A stretch of DNA of 64,000 nucleotides from CAZIUL01 sp964542475 (GTDB taxonomy: Bacteria > Planctomycetota > B15-G4 > CAYZWU01): positions 62,001 to 126,000 of the forward strand of contig CAZIUL010000006.1 in NCBI GenBank assembly GCA_964542475.1, read 5' to 3'. A program made the position numbers and the translations under genes. Numbering within the stretch: position 1 is the stretch's first letter; each line of letters starts with the position of its first letter. A model generated the notes under the pieces. It searched no databases. It was given only the letters and a program-made list of their open reading frames with translations, and was not told the origin of the DNA. Below are positions 25,143-35,572 of the stretch, piece by piece.

Positions 25143-25823
25143 ATGACAAGAATACTCATGGTTGAAGACGAGGAGCGCCTGGCCCGGTCCCTTTCGGTAG
25201 GGTTGCGGGATGAACAGTTCGTGGTTGACCACGCCAAGGACGGCGAAGAAGCGATGTGGTTTGCCTCTGCCGGACATCACGACCTGGTGCTACTCGACCT
25301 CCGAATTCCGAAAATCGACGGCCTCGATGTATGCCGCCGCCTTCGCGCGAACGGTTCCCTTGTTCCGATTGTCATGCTGACAGCCTGCGACACGACCCAA
25401 GATATCATTACCGGCCTCGACCTTGGCGCCGACGATTACCTGACGAAGCCCTTCCAGTTTTCCGAGCTGCTCGCACGGATCCGCTCGGTGCTTCGACGGG
25501 GTTCGACGAACCGTTCCGCGCGGCTTTGCCTTGCGGACCTCGAGATGGATGTGAAAACTCATCAGGTGTGGCGCGCGGAAAAGGAGATCCGGTTGAGCAA
25601 CATGGAGTATCGCGTTCTGGAACACCTGATGCAGAACGCGGGTTCGGTACAAAGCAAGACACGTATCGCGGCAGCGGTTTGGGACGACGATATCGGACCC
25701 GACTCGAACGTGCTGGAAGTACTCATCTCACACCTGAGGCGCAAACTCGACCGTGACTTTGAAACGCAGCTGCTTCATACGCGCCGTGGGGCCGGCTACA
25801 TCCTGTCGGACATGAGCCCATGA
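25143..25823 (+). CDS. OmpR-family response regulator
   Basis: The 226-residue protein has a receiver domain with acidic pocket EDEE near residue 9, the phospho-acceptor Asp52 in LVLLDLRIPKIDG, Thr in MLTAC, and Lys in LGADDYLTKPFQ. The C-terminal winged-helix DNA-binding domain (about 130-226) has VKTHQVWRAEKEIRLSNMEY and the recognition helix region DDDIGPDSNVLEVLISHLRRKL. I chose the ATG at 25143; a TTG at 25134 is in frame. Its stop codon overlaps the histidine kinase start in an ATGA, so the two are coupled. Confidence 0.93.
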   Translation: MTRILMVEDEERLARSLSVGLRDEQFVVDHAKDGEEAMWFASAGHHDLVLLDLRIPKIDGLDVCRRLRANGSLVPIVMLTACDTTQDIITGLDLGADDYLTKPFQFSELLARIRSVLRRGSTNRSARLCLADLEMDVKTHQVWRAEKEIRLSNMEYRVLEHLMQNAGSVQSKTRIAAAVWDDDIGPDSNVLEVLISHLRRKLDRDFETQLLHTRRGAGYILSDMSP

Positions 25824-27232
25824 AACCCCTGTCGATACGCGCAAGCCTGACCGCGTGGTTCGTGGGACTCACAACGCTTCTGCTCCTGGTTTTTTCCGCG
25901 ACACTGTATATCTGCATCAGCCGCGCGCTGCACTCCGGCCTTGATGTCCGGCTCGAGGCAACAGCTATGGGACTGGTACCTCTCAGCGATTGCGACGAGT
26001 TCGACGGTGCAATCCAGTTCGAACTTTCCGGAGAGCTTGCCAAGCAGCTCGATGCAAGCAATCCTGCGATGAGCCAGGAGTTATGGACATGGCCCGGCGG
26101 GGAGAGGTTTCATCAATCCGGGGAGCCGATGGATTTGCCCCTTCCGCCGGTTTCCTGGAATGAGGGCATCGATCTGAGCAGCGCCCCCGCGGTCTCCTAC
26201 TCCACGTTCGTTGGCATGCCGGGTCAACGACGGCTTTGCACCATGCTCGCGCTCGCCCCGGCAGATCCTGAAGAGCCCGAAAGTCAGGCATTCAACGTGT
26301 TGGTGCGCGTCGCTGAGGATCTTGCCCCGATCAAAGCTCAGCTTTCGAAGCTCGCCTGGTTCGTCTTGTTGCTGGGGATCATCTCCGCTGTGGTGATTCT
26401 GTTATTCGGCGTCATCCTTTCGAAGCGAGTCGTCCGCCCGTTGAAGGTTCTCGGGAAGGCGGCAAGCGAGATCCGCGCCGGCTCAACGGCGCAGCTGCCC
26501 CGGCGCGGCGTTGGGGATGAAGTGGACGTTTTGGGAGAGCTTCTCGATGAAGCCTTCAAGCGCCTTGAAGGAGCGCTCCAGCGCCAGACACGGTTCACAT
26601 CCGATGCGGCTCATGAGCTCCGCAATCCAATAGCGGTGATCCAGAATGCCGCGGAAGTCGCGCTTCGCAGGGAACGTTCGACCGACGAGTATCAGGCTTT
26701 CTTTGGAGATGTCCTTGCCACTTCCAGGCGGATGGGTCAGGTTGTGGAAGCACTGCTGCTTCTTGCGAGGCTTGACGCCGGAAGGGCGGGCGAGACATTC
26801 AAGAAAGTCGATCTGGTTGCCATTGCGCGGGACTCCGCTGCAGCGCAGCATCTTGCGAAGGATAGGGTGCGCATCCACGCCGAGAGTCCGGCCTTTGTTG
26901 AGGGAGATGACGGGCTTCTGCGTGTGTTGGTCGACAACCTCTTGTCAAACGCGTTGCGATACTCGGGCCCGGAATCCGCAGTGTTGGTGACTGTCGAGGT
27001 TAAGGACGACGTTATACTCCGTGTCCAGGACGAAGGTCCCGGAATACCCAGCGATGACGTCGGACGTGTGTTTGACCGTTTCTACCGGGCCGAAACCGGA
27101 AACGCCGGCGTTTCCGGTGCCGGTTTGGGATTGGCGCTCGTTGCAGAGGTCGCCCGTGTGCATTCGGTGGAGTCCCACATAGACACCTCACAAAGAGGCA
27201 CCTGCATTACAGTGAGATTCCCCCCTATTTAA
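25820..27232 (+). CDS. Sensor histidine kinase with HAMP domain
   Basis: The 470-residue membrane kinase has a first membrane segment near 14-32 (WFVGLTTLLLLVFSATLYI) and a periplasmic sensor loop of about 150 residues. A second membrane segment near 180-205 and HAMP follow. The phospho-accepting His lies in AAHELRNPI near residue 264, then come the N box (NLLSNALRYS), G1 (DEGPGIP) and the G2-like GAGLGLALV. The C-terminus is an HATPase_c domain. It pairs with the adjacent response regulator (ATGA overlap). The sensor loop has no recognisable domain, so the signal is unknown. Copy 4 of the palindromic element starts at the base after its stop codon. Confidence 0.93.
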   Translation: MKPLSIRASLTAWFVGLTTLLLLVFSATLYICISRALHSGLDVRLEATAMGLVPLSDCDEFDGAIQFELSGELAKQLDASNPAMSQELWTWPGGERFHQSGEPMDLPLPPVSWNEGIDLSSAPAVSYSTFVGMPGQRRLCTMLALAPADPEEPESQAFNVLVRVAEDLAPIKAQLSKLAWFVLLLGIISAVVILLFGVILSKRVVRPLKVLGKAASEIRAGSTAQLPRRGVGDEVDVLGELLDEAFKRLEGALQRQTRFTSDAAHELRNPIAVIQNAAEVALRRERSTDEYQAFFGDVLATSRRMGQVVEALLLLARLDAGRAGETFKKVDLVAIARDSAAAQHLAKDRVRIHAESPAFVEGDDGLLRVLVDNLLSNALRYSGPESAVLVTVEVKDDVILRVQDEGPGIPSDDVGRVFDRFYRAETGNAGVSGAGLGLALVAEVARVHSVESHIDTSQRGTCITVRFPPI

Positions 27233-27299
27233 CCCGCATATTTCATCCTCTCCTGCTGCGGCACCGTAAACTGCGCTGTGACTTCGTTTCATGCCGGGA
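27233..27299. repeat. Dispersed palindromic element, variant copy 4
   Basis: CCCGCATATTTCATCC at 27233 opens a segment matching the reverse complement of copy 3 through TGCGGCACCGTAAACTG. It starts on the base right after the TAA of the histidine kinase. The far end reads TTTCATGCCGGG rather than the complementary arm, so the copy is not a full palindrome. Confidence 0.75.
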
Positions 27300-27337
27300 G
27301 ACGATCCTAAAGAATCAAAGTTTTCCTGAATTGCGGT

Positions 27338-27367
27338 TTGACATCCTTTCGAAATTAACGTTAATTT
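27338..27367 (+). promoter_or_regulatory. Candidate eno promoter with overlapping palindrome
   Basis: TTGACA at 27338-27343 is followed after 17 bases by TTAATT (27361-27366). The perfect 16-bp palindrome AAATTAACGTTAATTT (27352-27367) covers the spacer end and the -10 region, the usual position for a repressor operator. It is about 100 bases upstream of the eno start. Confidence 0.5.
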
Positions 27368-27465
27368 TTATTGGCGTGCGGTTTAAATCATACTTACAAA
27401 GGTTGGTGTCCTGAACGCGTTTTGATGTTCAAGAACAGAATCCGTTTCAGTCGGAGGTTGAGCTC

Positions 27466-28740
27466 ATGACTCATATATCAAATATCAATGCGCGCGAGAT
27501 CCTCGATTCGAGGGGAAACCCGACGGTGGAAGCAGAGGTTCATCTGGACTGCGGCGCCATTGGAAGGGCGGCTTCTCCGTCCGGCGCATCAACGGGCACG
27601 CACGAAGCGGTCGAGCTCAGGGACGGCGACAAGTCAAGGTACCTGGGAAAGGGCGTTACCAGTGCCGTTGATAACGTGACGGAAAAGATAGCGCCTTCCC
27701 TGATCGGTATCGATGCGATGGACCAGGAAACGGTCGATAAGACAATGCTGGACATCGACGGGACGCCAAACAAGGCGAACCTGGGAGCCAACGCGGTCCT
27801 CGCGGTATCCATGGCTGCTGCGAAGGCATCCGCCTTAGCTCTCGGAATGCCGCTTTACAGGTACCTGGGCGGAGTGGCGGCCAGGGTGCTTCCCCGGCCA
27901 ATGATGAACATCCTCAACGGTGGCAGCCACGCGGACAACAACGTGGACATCCAGGAGTTCATGGTCATGCCGTTCAGCGCAACCACGTTTCGCGATGCCT
28001 TGCGCATGGGCGCTGAGGTTTTTCACAATCTGAAGGCGGTTTTGAAGTCAAAGGGGCTCAACACGGCGGTCGGTGATGAGGGAGGTTTTGCGCCGGACCT
28101 CAGATCGAACGAGGAGGCCATCGAGATCATCCTCTCGGCCATCGAGAAGGCGGGTTACGAGCCGGGCAGGGATATCAAGCTCACGCTCGATCCTGCGGCA
28201 AGCGAGTTCTACAAGGATGGCAAGTACATCATGGCTGCTGAGACTCCATCCGAGAAGAGCTCCTCGGATATGGTGGAGTTCTACAGGAGGTTGGCTGAGC
28301 GGTATCCCATTTTCTCCATAGAGGACGGCATGGCTGAAGACGACTGGGACGGATGGAAAGAGATGACCGATGCCATGGGAGACAAGGTCCAGATCGTGGG
28401 CGACGATCTTTTCGTGACCAATCCGGAGCGCTTGAAGATGGGGATCGACCGCGGCGTGTGCAACTCCATCCTCATCAAGATGAACCAGATCGGCACGGTC
28501 AGCGAGACCATGAAGACGATGGAGATGGCGGCTGAGAACGGTTATTCGTGTGTTGTTTCACACCGGTCCGGAGAGACCGAGGACACAACGCTCGCTGACC
28601 TCGTGGTGGCCACGAACGCCGGGCAGATCAAGTCCGGTTCAGCCAGCCGCTCGGAGCGAATCTGCAAGTACAATCAGCTTCTCAGGATCGAAGAGAGCCT
28701 GGGCGAGGCAGCCGTGCTGTGGAGCCCCAAGGCCGGTTGA
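27466..28740 (+). CDS. eno: Enolase
   Basis: The 424-residue protein matches enolase throughout: INAREILDSRGNPTVEAEV, GRAASPSGASTGTHEA, FMVMPFSATTFRDALRMGAEVFHNLK, VGDEGGFAPDL, FSIEDGMAEDDWDGW, VGDDLFVTN, SILIKMNQIGTVSET and VVSHRSGETEDTTLADL. Metal ligands, the catalytic Lys in KMNQ and the catalytic Glu in GDEGG are intact. It converts 2-phosphoglycerate to phosphoenolpyruvate in glycolysis. AGTCGGAGG precedes the ATG at 27466. It is followed by the ftsB-like gene, the same order as in many proteobacteria. Confidence 0.97.
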   Translation: MTHISNINAREILDSRGNPTVEAEVHLDCGAIGRAASPSGASTGTHEAVELRDGDKSRYLGKGVTSAVDNVTEKIAPSLIGIDAMDQETVDKTMLDIDGTPNKANLGANAVLAVSMAAAKASALALGMPLYRYLGGVAARVLPRPMMNILNGGSHADNNVDIQEFMVMPFSATTFRDALRMGAEVFHNLKAVLKSKGLNTAVGDEGGFAPDLRSNEEAIEIILSAIEKAGYEPGRDIKLTLDPAASEFYKDGKYIMAAETPSEKSSSDMVEFYRRLAERYPIFSIEDGMAEDDWDGWKEMTDAMGDKVQIVGDDLFVTNPERLKMGIDRGVCNSILIKMNQIGTVSETMKTMEMAAENGYSCVVSHRSGETEDTTLADLVVATNAGQIKSGSASRSERICKYNQLLRIEESLGEAAVLWSPKAG

Positions 28741-28815
28741 TTATATGTGTGTTGATCTCAAGCGGGGTTTTCAGCTGCGCAGTATTTCGGCTTGAGACGG
28801 GAGGGGCCTGGACAA

Positions 28816-29115
28816 GTGAAGCACAGTGAAGGATTGATCCGGATGTACGCTCCAGTCCTGGTGCTGGTTTTTCTCATGGTTTTTATATTTTTTTTCTCGA
28901 CACTTCCCAGCCTGAAGCGCAACCAGCATCTCAACCGGGTCCGGACCCAGAGGATCGAGGAGATCCAAAAACTCCAGGAGGAACAGAGGCGGCTTGATCG
29001 CCTGAAAGACGCCCTGGAAAACGATCCACTCACAATCGAAAACCAGCTCAGAGACAGGTTCGAAGGCGCGGGCAGCGGGGACGAGGTGGAGATAGACCGG
29101 TTGTTGTCCAGATGA
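28816..29115 (+). CDS. FtsB/DivIC-like septum formation initiator protein
   Basis: The roughly 99-residue protein has a short N-terminus, one membrane segment (VLVLVFLMVFIFFFSTL) and a coiled-coil (about 45-75, RTQRIEEIQKLQEEQRRLDRLK), followed by ENDPLTIENQLRDRF, the FtsB/DivIC pattern. Such proteins link FtsL and FtsQ-type partners in the divisome. It follows eno closely. The start is uncertain: GTG 28816, ATG 28843 and TTG 28792 are in frame. AAGGA precedes 28843, and an inverted repeat (TCTCAAGC at 28756, GCTTGAGA at 28790) surrounds the most upstream choice. Its stop overlaps the next gene's ATG by four bases. Confidence 0.75.
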   Translation: MKHSEGLIRMYAPVLVLVFLMVFIFFFSTLPSLKRNQHLNRVRTQRIEEIQKLQEEQRRLDRLKDALENDPLTIENQLRDRFEGAGSGDEVEIDRLLSR

Positions 29116-31292
29116 AGATCATCTCGAAAAGACGGTTCAAGTCGGCCGCATTTGCCGCGGCCCTTTTTCTTGGCGTTGCCTCCGATCCCTCGGCACAGAA
29201 CGTGACGAGCGAGAAGGATAACTTTCACAACACCGTTTACATCAATACCGACTCGGAGGATGTAAAGTCCGGGCTTTTCCTGTTCGGGCAGGCGCTCGAC
29301 AGCGAAAACCACTCGTCGGCCGTCACCCGGATCCTTGGCGTGCTGGAACAGGATACCGATGCTCTCGTTCCGCTGGGGGAGCGCACCTGCTTCAGTATGC
29401 TCGAAACCTGCATCCGTAAGATAGCTGCGATGCCCGTGCCTGCTCTGGATCTTTACATGGAGAGAGCTGACGCGGAAGCGAGATCGCTGCTCGATTTGTA
29501 CCATGCGCCTTATCATGACCGTGCGCTGAAAGATGTCGCATCCCTCTTCCCGCTCACGCAGAGCGCGTTCCGTGCGCTTTTGCTGCTCGGGGATACCGCT
29601 TTCGAGCGCGGTCTTTACCTGGAAGCCGTGCGCTGGTACGACAGGTTCCTGGATGAATCGGAGTTTCTGAAATCCGGCTCCCATAAGCCGGGCCCGGAAA
29701 CCATATCGAGAGCGAAGTTCTCGCTTTATCTCTCGCTGGTGCTGTGCGGACGCGGAGACGATGCGCGCTGTTTCCGGCGCAAGAACGATGTGGTGCCTGT
29801 TGGCAACACCATAATGTCGAGCGATCCGGACGCTCTTTTGAAAGCCCACGGCATCGAGTCTGGAATCCCCGAAGCAGGAGGCTGGCCCACTCGCGGCGGG
29901 CACCGGTCCCGCCGCCGCCTTCCGGGCTTTGACTGCTCAGGGCTTGATCACTGCTGGAGCTACTCCTTGAACGGTTCGCGCGGTCCCGAAGGAGGCAGTA
30001 ATGACCTGTTCGATCCGGTAACCCTGCGCTATGTTAAAGCGCGCAGGCCGGAGTCCACGGTTTATCCCATCGTAGACAGCGGTGTGCTGTACGTTTTTGA
30101 CGAAAAAGCGCTTCATCCGCTGGACCTGGAGAGCGGGGAGCTTCTTTACGGCCCTTTGCGCTGGGATTGGACGCTCCTCTTCGGGGATGAGGATCCTGCG
30201 CTGGAGTGTGTGACATATTCGGGCACGGCATCGGATGGGATCCTCTACGCCGCTCTCAACAGGCGAAAAAGAAGGCTTGACTCATCAGGCGAGCACCACG
30301 GTGTTCTGCTGGCACTGGACCTGGCCAGGGAAGGGTACATGCTGTGGAGAAGGGGTGGACGCGGAGCAAGCGAGACGCTCTTGAACGGTGTCGCGTTTTC
30401 CGGCGCGCCTGTCGTGCTGGGGCAAAGGGTATTTATTCTGGGGACGCGATATTCTGGAGAGGGAGAAGCCCGCGTAGAGGTGTCTCTTTTCTGTTTCGCC
30501 CGCTCGGACGGCTCCCTGGTCTTCTCGCGCTTTTTGTGCTCCGGCGCTGAAGTGGACCGGTTCGAGATCCGCCTGGGCACTGGACGAGCTTCGATGAGGG
30601 ACAGGGTGGAGATCGGGTCACCGATCGCCGAGCACAACGGTGTGCTCTACTGCCTGACGAACCTGGGAGTCGTGGGAGCCGTGGACGCGTTCTCAGGCGG
30701 TGTGCTCTGGCTTTTCAAGTACAACCGCCTTTTTTCGAGAGACCCTGACAGGTACTACAGGGATTTTTTCCTGGACACGGGAGGATGGCGCGACAGCCTT
30801 CCGATCATCAAGGATGAGCGCCTGTATGCAGCGCCTAGGGACTCCAGGTTTTTTTACTGCCTGACCCTGCGACCTGATGCGGACGGTTTCATCATCCTGG
30901 ACGATCCTGTTGAGAAGGGGAGAAAAACCTTTTTCATGGGCATGGATGACGAGCTTTTCTACTTCTCGGCCAGGGAAGGGGCGAGGAACTTCGTGCTGGC
31001 CATGGACAGGTACCATGGCGTGAGATGGGAGACTCCCCCTTTTGAGAGCGAAGACCGCATATCAGGACGCGCGCTCCTGACAAAAACCGCCCTATTCGTG
31101 CCCACCGAACGGTACATCTACCGCCTGGATCTGAAAAGAAAGGGGCTCATCACACACATTTTTCCCCTGCCGCCACTCCTTGCCCAAAGAAATGGCGTGC
31201 CCGCGCGTTTCGGAAATGTTATAACTGTCGGGGATCATCTCGTTTCCGTATCCAGGGAAGATGTGATAGTGTTCAAGGCGGTAACGAAGTAG
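29112..31292 (+). CDS. Secreted TPR/PQQ-like beta-propeller protein
   Basis: The 726-residue protein has a signal peptide (about 1-28). A helical N-terminal region with TPR-like repeats runs to about 220 (LLLLGDTAFERGLYLEAVRWYDRFLDES). The rest is a beta-propeller of the PQQ/BamB-like class, with blades marked by VLYVFDEKALHPLDLESGE, GVVGAVDAFSGGVLWLF and RYIYRLDLKRKGL. This is a scaffold fold; no PQQ-dependent dehydrogenase motif is evident. It resembles the larger TPR/PQQ protein starting at 41681 in domain make-up. The ATG at 29112 overlaps the ftsB-like stop. Confidence 0.75.
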   Translation: MKIISKRRFKSAAFAAALFLGVASDPSAQNVTSEKDNFHNTVYINTDSEDVKSGLFLFGQALDSENHSSAVTRILGVLEQDTDALVPLGERTCFSMLETCIRKIAAMPVPALDLYMERADAEARSLLDLYHAPYHDRALKDVASLFPLTQSAFRALLLLGDTAFERGLYLEAVRWYDRFLDESEFLKSGSHKPGPETISRAKFSLYLSLVLCGRGDDARCFRRKNDVVPVGNTIMSSDPDALLKAHGIESGIPEAGGWPTRGGHRSRRRLPGFDCSGLDHCWSYSLNGSRGPEGGSNDLFDPVTLRYVKARRPESTVYPIVDSGVLYVFDEKALHPLDLESGELLYGPLRWDWTLLFGDEDPALECVTYSGTASDGILYAALNRRKRRLDSSGEHHGVLLALDLAREGYMLWRRGGRGASETLLNGVAFSGAPVVLGQRVFILGTRYSGEGEARVEVSLFCFARSDGSLVFSRFLCSGAEVDRFEIRLGTGRASMRDRVEIGSPIAEHNGVLYCLTNLGVVGAVDAFSGGVLWLFKYNRLFSRDPDRYYRDFFLDTGGWRDSLPIIKDERLYAAPRDSRFFYCLTLRPDADGFIILDDPVEKGRKTFFMGMDDELFYFSAREGARNFVLAMDRYHGVRWETPPFESEDRISGRALLTKTALFVPTERYIYRLDLKRKGLITHIFPLPPLLAQRNGVPARFGNVITVGDHLVSVSREDVIVFKAVTK

Positions 31293-31382
31293 AATTTTCC
31301 GTACGCGCGCCTTTTCGCTGAAGAACGCCAGATGCGCTCAGCGCGCCATCCGGACAGCTCGCATTGAAAGGAACGTGCACCG

Positions 31383-32429
<1,047 letters not shown>

Positions 32430-33325
32430 GGTCCTCAACAAGATCTCCAGATTGGAGTTGAGAGCCCGCCTTGTCGTGGAAGGGTTTCTTTCGGGCAGGC
32501 ACAGGTCCCCATACCACGGGGTGAGCGTCGAGTTCGCGGAGCACCGCGAGTACGTTGCGGGCGATGACCTCAGGCACATGGATTGGAAGGTTTTCGGCAA
32601 GACCGACAGGTACTATGTGAAGCGTTACGAGGAGGAGACAAGCCTGACATGCCACCTTGTGGTCGACAGCTCCGAATCGATGATGTACGCGGGCGATGCG
32701 GGCATGTCCAAGTTCGACTATGCCGCCACAGCAGCCGCTTCCCTCTCGTACCTGATTCTGCGGCAGCAGGATTTTGCCGGGCTCGCTGTTTTCGACGACA
32801 TGATCCGGTCCTATGTTCCCCCGAGCAACAACCCCGCTCACATGAAGGCCCTTGTTCACGAACTGGGCGCGTCGGAGAGGCGGCCCAAGACCGACCTTGG
32901 CATGGTGCTCAGGGAGATCTCATCGAGGCTCCGCCGGAAGGGCATGGTGATTGTTTTCTCGGATCTTTTTGACAACCCTGAAAACATTCTGAACGGCCTG
33001 AAAAAGGTGCGAGCCAGGGAGATGGATGTGGTGGTGTTTCATGTGCTCGACAAGGACGAGATCGACTTTCCTTTCCAGCGGATGTACAGGTTCGAGGGCA
33101 TGGAGGAAGAGCTCATGCTTACCGCTGATCCCAGGGCACTGCGCTCGGAGTATCAGAGGATTTTCCGGGACTTTTCGGAAACAATGCGGCGCGGCTGCAT
33201 GGGGCAGGGCATGGAGTACAGGCTAGTTAACACCAGCCAGATGCTGGACGTGATCTTGACGGCTTTTCTCGCGTTCAGGGCGGGGAGCACGGCCAAGGGG
33301 CGCCGCGGAAGGGGGACGTGATCCT

Positions 33326-35572
33326 GTGGGATTCGAGTTTTCAAATCCGGCAATGCTGTTCGGAACGCTACTTTTCGGTGTTCCACTGATCATACACCTC
33401 TTGAACAGGCGGCGGTACAAGCAGAAGCAGTGGGCTGCCATGGATTTTCTCATGACCGCCTACAAGCAGACGAGGCGCAAGCTTCGTTTCGAGAACCTGA
33501 TTCTCCTGTTGCTCAGGTGCCTTCTCATCATCCTGCTCGCGTTCGCCATGGCGAAACCGTTCGTGTCTTCGCAGAGCTCCGTTGCCGCGCTCACATCTGT
33601 GCGCAGGGATGTCGTCGTTGTTCTCGACAATTCGTACAGCATGGGGTACCACCTGACTTCGGACGAAACATGCTTCGAACTCGCAAAGAAACAGATCAGG
33701 GCTCTCTTGTCGGAGCTGGACACCGGCCGCGGCGACACGGCCACCATGATCCTGATGGGCACTTCTTCCGAGTACATCGTGCCGCTTCGTTCACCTCCCG
33801 AGGTGGCGCTGGCCAGGCTCGACAGGCTTAAACAACCGTCGCAGCGCGGCGCCGACTTTTCCGCGCTTGCCGCTTTTATTGCCGGTGAACTTTCCGAGAG
33901 CATTCAGGGCGCAAAGGAGGTTTATCTGTTTACGGACCTTCAGGCGCGCACATTCAACGCCGGGCTGGATGGAGACAGAAAAGCCACTGCAAAGCTTCTT
34001 AAAGGTGCCGCGGAAAAAGGCGCCGAGATCTGTTTTGTTGATGTGGGCCAAAAAACCGCCAAACCGCATAACCTGGTCGTTACGCAGGTAGAGGCACTCG
34101 ACCCGTACGTGACAGCCAATACCCCGGCCACATTTGTTGCGACCGTTCGAAACTTCGGGGACACGCAGACTCCGGACTGCCGCGGCTCGTTCGTGCTGGA
34201 CGGAAAAACCGTGGAGATGCGGCTGCTCGACTTGAAACCCGGGGTTACCGCTTCGGCGGAGTGCACTCTGGTGCTGCGCGACCCGGGGCTGCACAACATC
34301 TCCTTCCAGCTGGAGCGGGACAACCTGCCGCTGGACGACGAGAGGTGGTGCGCGTTCGATGCCCGGAGCAGGGTCAATGTCCTGCTTGTGGACGGCCGTT
34401 TTGACGAGGATCCTTTCCGGAGCGGGACCGGTGAGCTGGCAAGGGTTATCGATCCGACGCTCATGGAGGCGACCCTGGAACAAGACACCGGCACAGGCAC
34501 GGTCTTCGAGCCGGTTGTGATCGATTTCAATCTCTTCAACGCCGGGGGCACCGACCTTTACGGGTTCGATTGCATAATGCTTGTCGATGTGGACGGCACG
34601 TCAGGGGAAACAACTGATGCGCTCACAGAGTATGTGTCAGGCGGTGGATCGCTCGTTATCTTTCTGGGGGAGAATGTAGATATCCAGGCCTACAACCAGC
34701 GGCTGTTTCCCGAGGCAGGAGACCGCCTCCTTCCGGCCCCGCTCGACGAGGTGATGGGCGAAACCCTCGGCATCGATTCGATGAACTACTTCAGGCTATC
34801 TGTGTCCGATCCGCGGCATCCAATCTTCGATGTTTTCAACGATCCCAGGTACAAGCCGCTTCTCGAGGTTCCGGTCTTCAGGTTCATTCGCGTGGGTGAT
34901 GTGCCGGAAGAGTCGAATGTCGTGGCCATGTTCACGGACACGATGGGTCGCTCCTTTCCCGCTGTTCTGGAGAAAAAGATGGGAAAAGGCCGCGTCGTGC
35001 TCATCACAACCTCCACCTCATCGTCGTGGAGCCTGCTTTCGGAGAGCCCGATCACCTTCCTGCCCATGGTGCACAACTTGCTTTACTACCTGACCGCGCA
35101 CGATCCCTTCCGGTTCAACCTCGGCCTCGGCGACACCATCCGGCGCACGGTTGCCGAGTTTCCGGAACGGATCGTTCTTGCAGGCCCTTCCGGCGACAGG
35201 ACCGTTGTCACGGAAGAGGTCGGGCGCGCTGCGGGTGATCGCTACAAGCTTCCCTTGTCCAACATGCCTCTCGATGCCGCGGGACCGTACCTGCTTCAAG
35301 TCGACTTCAGCCTTTCGGGCAACAACCTGAGGGAGTGCTACACCGCGAACGTGGACCCGGCGGAAAGCGACCTCACTCGCCTGGAAGATGGCGGCCTCGA
35401 GTCGCTGTTTCCCGGGAGCGGTCCGAAGGTCATCGGATCCCCGGTGAAGCTGACCACCGAATCGAAGCAGGGAGTCGGCAAGGGTGAGCTTTGGCCCACT
35501 CTCTTGATTCTGCTTCTTGTCCTTGCCGGCCTCGAGCTGGTGCTGTCCTGGAAGTTCGGGAACTACGCGTGA
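33326..35572 (+). CDS. BatA-like membrane protein with vWA and glutamine amidotransferase-like regions
   Basis: The 748-residue protein has an N-terminal BatA motif: FSNPAMLFGTLLFGVPLIIHLLNRR, then a second membrane segment (LILLLLRCLLIILLAFAMAKPF). A vWA domain with DNSYSM near residue 100 follows, then an extended beta-rich region. A GATase1-like part has FDCIMLVDVDGTSGETTDAL and SGGGSLVIFLGENV near 415-455. A C-terminal membrane helix ends the protein (LWPTLLILLLVLAGLELVL). The start is GTG at 33326. It lies between DUF58 and a second vWA protein, with a one-base TGATG junction to the latter. Confidence 0.85.
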   Translation: MGFEFSNPAMLFGTLLFGVPLIIHLLNRRRYKQKQWAAMDFLMTAYKQTRRKLRFENLILLLLRCLLIILLAFAMAKPFVSSQSSVAALTSVRRDVVVVLDNSYSMGYHLTSDETCFELAKKQIRALLSELDTGRGDTATMILMGTSSEYIVPLRSPPEVALARLDRLKQPSQRGADFSALAAFIAGELSESIQGAKEVYLFTDLQARTFNAGLDGDRKATAKLLKGAAEKGAEICFVDVGQKTAKPHNLVVTQVEALDPYVTANTPATFVATVRNFGDTQTPDCRGSFVLDGKTVEMRLLDLKPGVTASAECTLVLRDPGLHNISFQLERDNLPLDDERWCAFDARSRVNVLLVDGRFDEDPFRSGTGELARVIDPTLMEATLEQDTGTGTVFEPVVIDFNLFNAGGTDLYGFDCIMLVDVDGTSGETTDALTEYVSGGGSLVIFLGENVDIQAYNQRLFPEAGDRLLPAPLDEVMGETLGIDSMNYFRLSVSDPRHPIFDVFNDPRYKPLLEVPVFRFIRVGDVPEESNVVAMFTDTMGRSFPAVLEKKMGKGRVVLITTSTSSSWSLLSESPITFLPMVHNLLYYLTAHDPFRFNLGLGDTIRRTVAEFPERIVLAGPSGDRTVVTEEVGRAAGDRYKLPLSNMPLDAAGPYLLQVDFSLSGNNLRECYTANVDPAESDLTRLEDGGLESLFPGSGPKVIGSPVKLTTESKQGVGKGELWPTLLILLLVLAGLELVLSWKFGNYA

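Noticed and set aside
10477..27299. The four palindromic repeats as CRISPR or insertion-sequence ends
   Set aside because: Copies are far apart, in both orientations and without spacers or a transposase; a dispersed REP/MITE-like family fits better.
28758..29903. Minus-strand open frame opposite the ftsB-like and PQQ-like genes (381 residues)
   Set aside because: No domain, composition of a shadow frame; the plus-strand genes have signal peptide, coiled coil and propeller motifs.
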